Below, one piece after another: positions 16,706 through 28,800 of a DNA stretch of 64,000 bases (its first letter is position 1; each line of letters begins with the position of its first letter). Made by a program: the position numbers and the translations under genes. The stretch covers positions 158,558 to 222,557 of the forward strand of contig CALUPU010000002.1 in NCBI GenBank assembly GCA_944322725.1, in the 5' to 3' direction. Source of the stretch: Candidatus Gastranaerophilales bacterium (GTDB lineage: Bacteria > Cyanobacteriota > Vampirovibrionia > Gastranaerophilales > Gastranaerophilaceae). Below the pieces are notes generated by a model, which saw only the letters and a program-made list of their open reading frames with translations, was not told the DNA's origin and made no database searches.

Positions 16706-16718
16706 AACAAAATTTGTT
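16706..16718. promoter_or_regulatory. Small dyad between divergent tpsB and tpsA
   Basis: AACAAA, one base, then TTTGTT form a perfect inverted repeat midway in the 189-base divergent region. It could be a shared regulator site, but in AT-rich DNA it may be chance. Confidence 0.25.
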
Positions 16719-16782
16719 CTGTTAAGACGGTTATTTGAAGAAAATCCTCCAAATTGTTTACTGCATATATTAATTAAGGTAG

Positions 16783-16788
16783 TATAAT
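16783..16788 (+). promoter_or_regulatory. -10 box of tpsA
   Basis: A perfect TATAAT at 16783-16788 would start transcription near 16795. This makes the in-frame GTG at 16797 leaderless and favours the ATG at 16827. No convincing -35 is seen. Confidence 0.45.
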
Positions 16789-16826
16789 AGTAGAAAGTGA
16801 TAGATTGGGGAGCAGTTTGGACAAGT

Positions 16827-19800
16827 ATGCAAAAGAATAAAAGAGGCAAAAAAGATATTGATTTTTTAAAGCTTTTTAAAAAATCACTTGCGTTGTCTTT
16901 GACCGTTGCCATATTTGGCATTCAGACATCTTATGCTACCAATATCACAGCAGGCGGCGGATATAATACCAATGTCGAAACCAACGGTAATACGACCAAT
17001 ATCACGGGCGGTCTTATAAACAACGGAACGGGATTCCATCACTTTACGGATTTTGATGTTTCAAGAGGGGATATAGCTAACCTTATTTTTGCGCAGGGGG
17101 CAGACAGATATGTAAACCTTGTTGATAAACAGGTAAGCATTTACGGTATTTTTAATTCAATTAAAGGCGGAAATATCGGCGGTGATGTAATATTTGTTTC
17201 TCCTCTGGGGATGATTGTCGGAGCTTCCGGAGTAATGAATGTCGGAAGCCTGCAGACAATTACACCAGTACAGGGTACTTATAATTCTTTGCTTGACCTC
17301 GGTACAGGTATTTCCTATGAAAATAATATTCAAAATTTAAAATCAGATATTAATAATGTTTCAATGACCAATATTCAGGGTAAAATTTTTGCGTCCGATT
17401 CCATTGATTTGTCTGATGGCAGAAATTTGATGATTGGCTCTAATGCATCTCTTGTAACGGGGTTTAATGAAAACGGCTTTGCAAAAACCTCTGTAACAGG
17501 GTTCAATATGAATGATATTGTTAACTCTGACGGAATTGTTGCTGCCGAATATATGTCTGGCAGCGGCGGTGATATCAAGCTGGCTGCTGCTACAGTTAAT
17601 GCAACAGGCGGTGTAATACAATCGCAGGGCAATGTCTCTTTTGATGCTTATGACGGGGCAATAACTGTCGGCTCAAAAGTAGTATCCGACGGCAATGTCG
17701 ACATAGGTGTAAATTCTTCTGCTACTACAAGAAAAATTACTATAAATAATGATATAACAGCGCTCGGAGATGTAAATGTAACTACACAAAACAGAGATGT
17801 TGTTCAAAATACAGGCTCAAATATCAGTGCTTCAAAAGTTAATATTTCTTCGGGCAAACTCGGTATTGACGGTAATATTAAGGCGCAAGACGGTATTGAT
17901 TTCAGAGCAACGGAATTTACTCAGGGCGATGATTCTTCTATTGTTAATAAAAACAGCGGAAATATTTCTATTTCTGCCACCTCTGATATTTCGTCAAATA
18001 AAATTACAAACGAAGCTGTAAACGGAAACATAAATATTGCAGGCAGTGAGATTCTCCTTAAAGACACAATAAAAACAAATTCGGGAAGTATAGAAGTTTC
18101 GGCTACATCAGATATTTCACAGAGTGATGACAGCTTTAATGGATTTGATTCCGCAAAAAACCTGAATATTACTGCAGACTATAATGTAGGCTCTTCTTCT
18201 CAATCATTGAACCTTAACGTAGCAGGTAATGTTAATGTCTATGGTGCAGGTTCTGACGTTTATCTTGCAAGCAAAGATTCCGATTTAAGAATTGAAAATA
18301 TTTCAAACGCTCAGAATGTTTCACTTGACAGTTCAAAAGCAATAAATGTTTCTAACTCTATAGATGCAAATGATTCTGTCAATATAACTTCACAGGAAGG
18401 CTTTAATCAGTCGGAAAGTTCAACAATTAGCGTTCTTGGCGGAAATGGCGATGTATCAATAAAAAATAACGGTAGTGGCGATGTTAATATCAATAATGTT
18501 AATAACTACGGAAACGGCAATGTTGTAATAGAAAATACAAACAGCGGTTCTGCACCTACTCCGGGAAATGTTAATTTCAGCGGTAATGTATATACACAGG
18601 GAGAAGTTTCTGTTTCATCAGACGGTTCAATCTTACAGGCTAATAACGGTGCTATTATTGATGCACAGGGGAATGTCAATTTATCCGCACAGGATAGTAT
18701 CGGTACAAAAGAACAGACCGTTGTAATCTCTTCAGGAGGAAGCGTTATTGCTGATGCTGTTAACGGCGGTGTTAATCTGACAGGCGACAATACCGATATT
18801 GAACTCGTTAATATCAATGCAGGCACTGATTACAATATTACTGTTACCGGCAATAATGATATTATCTTTAATAAAGATTTGTCCAACGTCAACGGTGATT
18901 TGTCTTTTGCCGTTGATAACGACTTGAACATTGATTCAAGCATTACTGCAAGCGGAGATGTTTCTCTTACGTCGAATAAAGGTGACGTTATATTAAACGC
19001 GCTTGTTTCTTCTACAGGAGAAAGCGTTGATTTGAACGCTCAAGGCGGTATTTATCAGGGTGACTCTTTTGATAATGTGGCAATTAATGCAAATAAAGAT
19101 ATAACACTAAATGCACAAACCGGAAATGTCGGTGCAGAAGGCAACTCTTTGCAAATGACAGCAGGCGGAGTTGTTGATATAGAAGGCGGAAATATTTATA
19201 TCCAGAGTCCCGGCAGCTTGAATATTGCAAATATTAACTCCTCCAAGGATGCACCTGATACTGTTGTAAATATTACAACCACCACGACTGATAACGGTAA
19301 TATTAATTTTTCGGGTGCAATAAAAGGTTCTGATGTTAATGTAAATGCAGCGCAGGGAATCTCACAGTCAGTCGAAGGCAAGACTATTGACGCTTCCGGC
19401 AATCTCAGCTTAACTGCGCAAAACGGAAGCATAGGCGAAACGAATCAAGCACTTAATTTTTCCGCGGAGGCTGTTTCTGCAAGCGCTTCAAAATCTGTTG
19501 TGCTGACAGGTATTGATACGGATATCAGAACTTCACAAATTCAGGCACAGGAAAATATTGATTTATCTACAAAAATTACATCAGAGGAATCTGAAAAAGG
19601 CAGTATAATTGTAGAAAATGATTTAATTGCGCAGGACGGTTATATCAAACTGGATTCTGCTAAAAATCTTGAAATTAATAATAATCTGTCAGCAGGTAAT
19701 TCAATTACTCTTAATGCGACAGGCGGTATTACTCAGAGTTCCGATGCTTCTATTACTAGCGGTACTTCTCAAAGTGCAGCGCAGGGCAGTGGAAATATTC

Positions 19801-22800
19801 TTATCTCAAACAACGGAACAGGAGACATTGTGCTCCATGATGTGACCTCTTCAAAAGGTGATATAAGCGTTGTTAATAATGCCGATGGGGCGGATATAAT
19901 CTTAAATTCCGTGCTCCAATCTACTGATTCTGATATTATTTTAAATTCAGAAAATAATATAATTCAGACTTCAAAGGACTCTGCTTCATTGCTTGCTGCG
20001 GGAGATATTGTAGTAAATGCGATAAATGCAGGTTCACAAGCGGGTGAACTTCTTCTGAATGCGGGAGGCTCGCTTTATTCAACCTCTGACAATCTTTATG
20101 TAAGAGATACGGACGGGGATTTGACGCTTGGTGTTTTGAATATTACAGATAACGCGAATATTACCGCGCAGGGAAATATTATACAGGATGATGCCTCAAG
20201 AGATTCAATTGTCTCTCAAAACGGTGTTATAAATCTTGTCAGCACAGGCGGAGATATAGGCGCAGATAATGGTTTATCTTTAAATGTCGGAGGCAGGGTA
20301 AATGCTGATGCTTCAAATATTTACCTTAAAGGTACAAATGTATCAACCGGACTTGTTAATGCGGATAATGCCGTAACTATTGATACAACGGCTTCAAACG
20401 GTACTGTTAATATTAAAGATAAAATAACTGCAGGAAGTGATATTAATATTAATTCCGCAAAAGATGTTACACTGAATGCCGGTGATGCTCCTGTACTTAA
20501 CTCTACGGGAGGAAATGTTATTATCACTGCGGTGAATGACATTTCTCAAACAGGAACTGCAGAATCTATTCTTGCGGCAGGCAATATTTCACTTACAAGC
20601 ACAACAGGCTCTGTCGGTACTCAAGAACAATCAATGGTTGTAAAAACAACGGCAGGAAGTCTGGGTGCTAATGCGGCTGCGGGTTCTGTTTATTTAACCG
20701 GTATTGATACAAATATTTCTTCTTCTGATATTACTGCAGCAAAAGATATTGATTTAACCGTTACCGGAAGCGGAAATATTCTTATTGACGAAATTTTAAA
20801 TACAAATGACGGGTATATTAAACTCACCACGGACAATGGAATAGATATCAACAACCTTATTTCTGCGTCAAAAGATGTCACTATTGATGCAAAGGGCGGT
20901 TCTGTCACACAGGCAGAAGGACTTGATAAAGCGATTTCTGCAGGCGGAAATCTTTCAATCAGTGCACATGGTGATATCGGTGGTGCAGAAAATCAGCACC
21001 TGTCTGTTACAGCAGGAGGCAAAGCTGATTTAACAGGTGATAATGTTTATTTGAAAAGCCCTGAAAGTAATTTGACACTTGGTTCAGTAAACTCGTCCGG
21101 TGTGGTGGATATTAAGACAGAAACTTCCGGTAATATCAATCTTGACGGATTAGTTACAGGATCTCAAGTTTCTCTGAATGCTGCAGATGGAATTTATCAA
21201 AGTGCACAGGGCAAAACAATTGATACACAGGGTTCTCTTTCGCTTATTGCCAATAAAGAAAGCATAGGACAAAAAGGCAGTGCAATCAGCTTTTCAGCCG
21301 GTTCTGTTTCTGCGGATGCAGCAAAATCCGTAGTGCTGCTCGGTGAAAATACGGATATTAACACCCAATCGGTCAGAGCCACTGAAAATATTGACCTTAC
21401 TACAACAGGTACCGGTAAAATTACTATTTCAAATGAGCTTTCTACACGGAACGGATACATAAATCTTGATTCCGCACAGAATCTTGACATACAGCACAAC
21501 TTGAGCGCAGGTGAGTATATTACTCTGAATGCAAACGGCGGTATTGTCCAGCATGAAGGTGCTAAGATTGAGAGCGGTACTTCTTCTGCCGTAACAGACG
21601 GAAGTATTACCGTTACAAACTCCGGTACAGGCGGTATACAGCTTTCAGATGGTATTACATCACATAAAGGCAATATTACCGTTACAAATAATGCTTCCGG
21701 TGAAAATGCAAATATAGAAATAACCAGTGCAGTTGCATATGACGGTACGGTAAATATTACAAATGGTTCTCAAAATAATGATATTATCCTGGGTTCGATT
21801 GTGTCAGACGGACAAAACGGTGAAGTAAACATTGATTCGGCAGGACAAATTCTTGGCAGTGGTAGCATTTTTTCTTCCGGTGATGTTAACCTCAATGCCC
21901 TATCAAATATAGGAGCAAGCAGCAGTTTGCTCGGCATTTCTGCATCGGGTAATGTAAATGCAGCGGGTGATAATATTTATTTAGGCGGTGATTCCGGTGC
22001 ATTTAATGTTGGTGACATAGCTGCAAACAATACTGTACGAATAGAAAATACCGGTACGGATATAAATATTAATGGCAGCATTCAAGGCAGTGATGTTATT
22101 TTGAAGGCTCAGAATAATATACTTCAAACATCGGCAGGTAAAACAATTACCGCTGATAATCTTGAACTTTTTGCGGCAAACGGCAATATCGGAAGTATCG
22201 GACAGGCAATAGCTTTTGAAGCAGGAACTGTGAAAGCCGAAGCCGTTAACGGCTCTGTAATATTAAACGGAATAGATACAACAATAAATACAGGCTCAAT
22301 AAAAGCAGGCTCCAATATAGACTTGAGCACTACAGGTTCGGGCGATATTAATGTAGACGAAGCAATAAATGCAAACGGATATATTGCGCTTAATGCCGCT
22401 GATAACCTTAATGTAAATCAAGGTATAACTTCAAGTGATACAATCACTCTTACTGCAGCTGATAATGTACATGTTAACTCAACTGTACAGTCGCAAAATG
22501 ATTTGTCCGTAAATACGCAGGGCGGAGATATTAGTTTAGGTGCATTGCTTGAGTCAACAACAGGTTCGGTTGAACTTAATTCCGGCGGAAATATTTCACA
22601 AACTTTTGACGGAAAAGCGGTTCAGGCTGCAAACGGTATTACTATTGATGCTGTAGGCGATATTGCTTCTGCGGGAAATGAACTTCAACTTAATACCTCA
22701 GGTGTTCTTAATGCAGATGCTTCTAATATCTATATAAAAAATAATGAAGGCGGTTTGAATATCGGGCTTGTCGATGCAGAAAACAATATAAAACTTTCTG

Positions 22801-25800
22801 CTGCCGGTAATATAACCTCTGCTTCTTCTTCCTCTTCTGTAAACGCCGGCGGAAATATTGATTTAAATGCGGCAGACGGCTATAATATCGGCACATCTTC
22901 ATCCGACAGCTTAAAGGTTAATGCTGACGGTGTTGTTAATGCAAAAGCAGACAATATTTATCTTTCTTCGGATAATGATTTGAACACTGGAATTATTACT
23001 GCGGCTTCGGTTGCTGATATAAGAACAACAGGTACGGACAAAAATATAAATATAACTGATTTGATTAAAGCTTCCGATGTATATCTGGAGGCATCGGGAA
23101 GTGTGCTTCAAAACAGTGTGCTTGCAAAAACTATCGAAACAAACAACCTGACACTCATTGCTAATAACGGTAGTATAGGTGCAACAGGCAATGCAATTGA
23201 TTTTTCCGCAACAGGACTTTTAAGAGCAGATGCGTCCGAAGCAGTTGTGTTAAACGGTGTAGGAAGAGATATTGATACTTCCTCTATCAATGCGGGCACA
23301 AGTATTGACCTTTCAACAGAAGGTTCGGGTAAAATCATAGTTTCCAGCAACTTAACAGCAAATAACGGATATATCAGTCTTAATGCTGCTGACGGACTGG
23401 ATTTGAAAAATTACTATCTTACAGCATCTGATTATATCAATCTTGTTGCACAGTCAGGCGACATTCTGCTCAATTCAATGTTAAATGCAGGTACATATAT
23501 AACAATTGATTCTGCGGGTGATATTTTACAGAGCGTAGATGCGGTTACTCTTACGGCAGGTACTGATATAACCCTTAAAGCAGGCGGTACTGTAGGTGAA
23601 CTTAACAATGCTCTTCAATTGAAAGCGCAGGGCAATGTTAATGCGCAGGGTGCGGATATTTATTTGACAAGCCCTGAAACAGACATTAATCTGGGAAATA
23701 TTAATGCATCGAATAATATTTCAATAAAAACAGAAACCAATAACAGCAATATAAATATAAACGGAACAATTACAGGTAATAATATAACACTTGATGCCAA
23801 TAATAATATCAGCCAAACATCACAGGAAAAAACAATAACTGCATCAAATGACCTGAATCTTATATCGAGAAACGGAAATATCGGAACTACCGACAATGCA
23901 ATAATATTTGAAGCGGGAACAATAACAGCAGAAGCACTCAACGGCTCTGTTGTGTTAAACGGAATAGACACAACAATCAATACCGGCTCAATAAAAGCAG
24001 GCTCCAATATAGACTTGAGTACTACAGGCTCCGGTGATATTAATGTTGACAAAGAAATCAACGCAAACGGATACATCTCTCTTGACGCAGCAGATAATCT
24101 CAATGTTAATGAAAAAATAACTTCCAACAGTGAAATCACACTGGCAGCCTCTGATAAAGTGCTTCTCGGTGCGCTTGTAGAATCAACAAACGGCAATATA
24201 ACAGTAAATGCAAATTCCGGAAGTATTGAGCAAAACTTTAGCGGTGTTGCTTTAAAATCCGGTAATGATATTACATTATCAGGTGCACAAATAGGTAGTG
24301 AATCACAGTATATTAATACTGATGCAGCAAATAAAGTTAACGCTGACGGTACGAATATTTATATAGAAAGCGACAGAGCAGTATTTAATATAGGTAATAT
24401 AAATACCAATCCTGATATTGTGAATCAGACAGTCAACCTTCGTTCCAATACGGGTGATGTTAACTTTAAGAATACGGTTAACGGCAATATCGTTAATATT
24501 AATACGGCAAAAAATGTAACACAGGATGCTTCATTAAATAAAGCAATAGACGCAACTACTGTTAATTTTACTGCTCAGAACGGAAATATAGGTGCAGAAA
24601 ATAATGCGATTGATATTAAAGCCTCTGACAGAGTGAATATTTCACAGGCACAGAATGCTTATATAAACGGGGTCGAAGCAGACCTTAATACAGGTAATAT
24701 CAATGTAGACTCAAATGCTAAAATTACTTCTGATAACGGCATACATCTTGTTGATAAACTTACGGCACAGAATGTTAACTTAAGTGCACAGGGTGATATT
24801 ACCCAGGACAGTGAACTTGCCAAATCAATTGAGGCACAGTCTCTTATTTTAAACAGTGCTTCCGGTGATATAGGTAAAACAGACAACGCAATAGCTTTCT
24901 CTGCAAATTCATTGTCTGCAAATGCACAGAACGGCTCTGTTGTATTAAAGGGTATTGATACGGATATTTATACAAGTTCAATTGAAGCAGGAAAGAATAT
25001 TGACCTTAGTACAACAGGTACCGCAGGCATAACAATTGATGAAGACACTTTATCTGCGAACGGTTATATCCGTCTGGATTCGGCACAGGGCTTGAACATA
25101 AATAAAAATGTAACTGCCTCCGATTATGTTGAACTTATTGCGAATAACGGTAGTGTTCTTCTAAATTCCGTTATCAGCGGTACGGATGTGACAGTCAGTG
25201 CTGCTGACGGAATAACACAAACAGGCGGCGAACTTTTAAGTTCCGGTGTTAACGGCGTAACCGTTTCAAATTCTGCATCAGGCGGTATAACATTGACTGA
25301 TGTAACGGCACAGAACGGTAATATTTCTGTTGCCAACAATGCTTCCGGTGATGCGGATGTTGTTTTAGGTACTTTAAGTGCCGGCGGTAATATTGATGTA
25401 GTAAACAACGCAAACGGTGAACTTATACTTAATGACACTCTTACAGGTTCAGATATTTCCCTGACTTCTCAGAGGAATATTGTTCAGACAACAGATAAAC
25501 TTGGTGTAAAAGCATCAAACAATCTTACTCTTTCTGCAGGTGATTCTATCGGTACGCAGTCTCAATCATTGATTGTTAATGCGGGCAAAGATGTCAGCAT
25601 TGAGGCTTCTGATATTTATCTTGAAAGCCCTGATTCCGACTTGAATATAGTAAGCATAAACGCAAACAGAGAGGATAAAACTCTTGGTGCTGTTGAGATT
25701 TCTACGAGCGGTTCAACAGGAGATATAACACTCGGGGATTCTATAGTTGCGGATGAAATATCTCTATATTCAGCCGGTTCAGTAAGTGCAATGGATAACC

Positions 25801-28800
25801 TTTCTGCGAATACTGTTTCAATTACCGCAAATGACAATATATTAACTAACGGTAATGTTACGGCACAAGACGATATTAGCATAATAGGCGGCTCTATAAC
25901 TCAAAATGCCAATACAATCATTTCTTCTCAGAACGGTGATATTTCATTAAGTGCGATGAATGGTGATATAGTTCTTAACGGTGATATCTCAAGCACAAAC
26001 GGCAGAGTTTCTGTTTCTAATACTTCAACAGGGAATGCTTCTGTTACTGTTAATAACGTAAGTGCAGGCGACTTTTTCGCAATTTCTAATAATGCGGACG
26101 GACTCGTAACCGTAAACGGAACTTTGACCGGTGGCAATAATTCTCTTCTTAACGCACAAAACTCGGGTTCAGAGTCAGGTATAGTTGTTTCGGAAAATGC
26201 CGTAATTAACAGTAACGGTACATTTTCAATGTATAACGCGGGAGACAAAGGAATTCTTCTTGACGGTAAAATTAATAATGCTCAAACCGAAGGCTCTTCT
26301 GTTACTGTAGTAAATGATAAAGGCAGTATTCATATTAAAGCTGATGTTGATAATGGGGAATCTAATTCATTTAATGTCCAAAACAATGGAACTGACGCAG
26401 ACGGCAAAGGACTTGTTTTTGAAAACGGTATTATAAATAACTACGGAACACTGGTATTAGAAAATAATGCAGGCTCTATGACACTTGACGGTGTTATTAA
26501 TGCATATCTGGGTTCTGATAACAGCTTTGTAAACGGTTCTGATTCGGATTTCCATATCAACGGTATATTTGAAAACAGAGGCAATACAGTAACATTTGAA
26601 AACAAGGGCGCAGGAAGCCTTATTGTTGACGAAGATGCTGTGCTTTCCGTATACAGTATACAGGACAGCGGCAATGTTTACACCGGAGTTTTGAACCTTC
26701 TTAATAATTCAACCACCACAAATGGCGGCGGTGTAACAATTAACGGAACAATTAACAACGGCAGTAATATGATTTCCGGCGGTATATTGAATATAGTTAA
26801 TGATACAAACGGCGGTGCAGGCGATTACGGTATTCTGATTTCAGATACAGGTGTTATAAATAACTATGCGGAATTGAATATAAATAACAATAATACAAAC
26901 GGAAACGCATCAGGCGGAATTGTTATCAACGGAAATATTACGGGTGACAAAGGAACGATTTTGACTCCGTCTGCTGGTGCACCTATACCATCCAACAGTG
27001 TAAATATTTCAAATAACGCTCAATCTGCACAAAGCGGTATAGAATTCGGTACAACATCAAATGTTGATGTCAAAGGCAATAAGCTGAATATCACAAATAA
27101 CGGTCAGAAGGGTATTACCTTTAAAGAAGGTTCATCTGTCAGCAATACTGATACATTGACAGTCAACAACCTTGCAGGCTCTTTAAATATAGAAAATAAT
27201 GCAACTGTTAAATCAGGCTCTGATTTGACCTTGATAAATTCTCAGGCAGGCAATTCCGTAAACATAGACGGTACTGTCCACGGTAAAAAGGTTACTGTTC
27301 AAAGTACCGGCTCTAATGTAAATATTGCCCATAACAATGAAGAAGGAAATATTATTTCAGACTCTGACGTTACGATTAATGTTACTGGCGGTGATATTTT
27401 AAATCATTCCGATTCGCAGACTGCTCTTGAAAATGCGCAGGGTATAAAAGCAGCAGGCAATATTGAACTTAATGCTTCAAATATCGGCGAGACAGATTCT
27501 TCGTTGAGTGATATTGTGACCAACGGTTTTGACAACCTGAATCCTGACAATGCAATACATTTTACAGCTGGCGGAAAAGTTACTGCTAATGCAGAAAATA
27601 ATTTGAATCTCCTTGCTATGAACGGAGATATGAATATAGACACCGTCAAAGCAGGAAATGCTGTTTTGAGTGCTTTAAACGGCAACATAACAGCATCATC
27701 AATAGATACAACAGGTAATTTGTATATGTATGCTAAAGCAGACAGCGCTGATATTATAGCAGACAGCGTGAAATCTGCTCTTCTTAGCGCTGAAGCCGGC
27801 AGAAATATTGATATAAATAGTCCTCAAAATCTTGATATAGAGTCAATGTTAAGCAGAAACGGCTCAATTAATCTGGATATAGACGGTGATTCTTATATCA
27901 GAGAGATTGCTGCTGCAAAAGATATTACAATTAATGCAGATGGTGAAAAACTGACTATAGTTAACCTTGGAAGAGTCGAACGTAATGACGGAATTATTCC
28001 TGAAACAGTCAACCTTACGGTAACTGATTCGCGTAACACATCCGGCAGCAAAAACAGTAAACTCGATATCTACAACGGCTATGTGAGAGATAAAGTAACC
28101 CTTAAGGCTGATACTATTACAGCACAGGCTTATGATATTTCTGATTCTGCACAAAAAGGCGATATCAGAAAAGACAGCAAGTACGGTATAGATGCATCAG
28201 GATTCCATAATGCTAATACAAAAGGCGAATTGCTCGAATTTGATATTCAGGGTGCAAACTATTCTCAAAAAGATGCCGGCTCAAATCCGAATAACCCGTA
28301 TTACAAACCCGATGAGAATGATAAACACGCTTTAAATGTTCATCTTACATTAGGTGATTCTGTGGGTGATGCACAGTACGGTGCAAACTTCAAGAAGCTT
28401 TATTCTGACTACGTGTTTATTGATTCTATAAATAAAGCAAATCCGGATGCTTTCTCTAAAATTGTTGTAGAAAGCGGCATTATAGGTGAATACGGCATAT
28501 TCCGAAACAATAATCTTCGCCTTGATATAAATAACAATAATGCAACGGAATCCATAGTGGATGCTTATCCTATAAACAAACATTACGATGATAAAGCGGA
28601 TAAAACAGTAAGTAACAATACATCATTCTATATGGAAATGGGTGACTCCATTAATATTGATGTGCCTTATAATCCCGATGTGCCTGTTGATCCGATAACA
28701 GGAAAAATTTATAACCCCCACAGAAATGTCGAAGATCCTGAACTTACTGAAAAGACAAAAGCCGCTACTGCAAAAGATGCGGATAACTCTGCTGTAAAAG

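Noticed and set aside
22254..24120. Tandem repeats of a CRISPR or satellite type
   Set aside because: The repeats are in-frame coding modules of a beta-helix protein with variable spacing and no unique spacers.
17361..28583. Many minus-strand and alternative frames of 60-180 codons under the giant adhesin gene
   Set aside because: They are long only because repetitive, stop-poor coding DNA opens other frames; none has a start signal or a recognisable domain.
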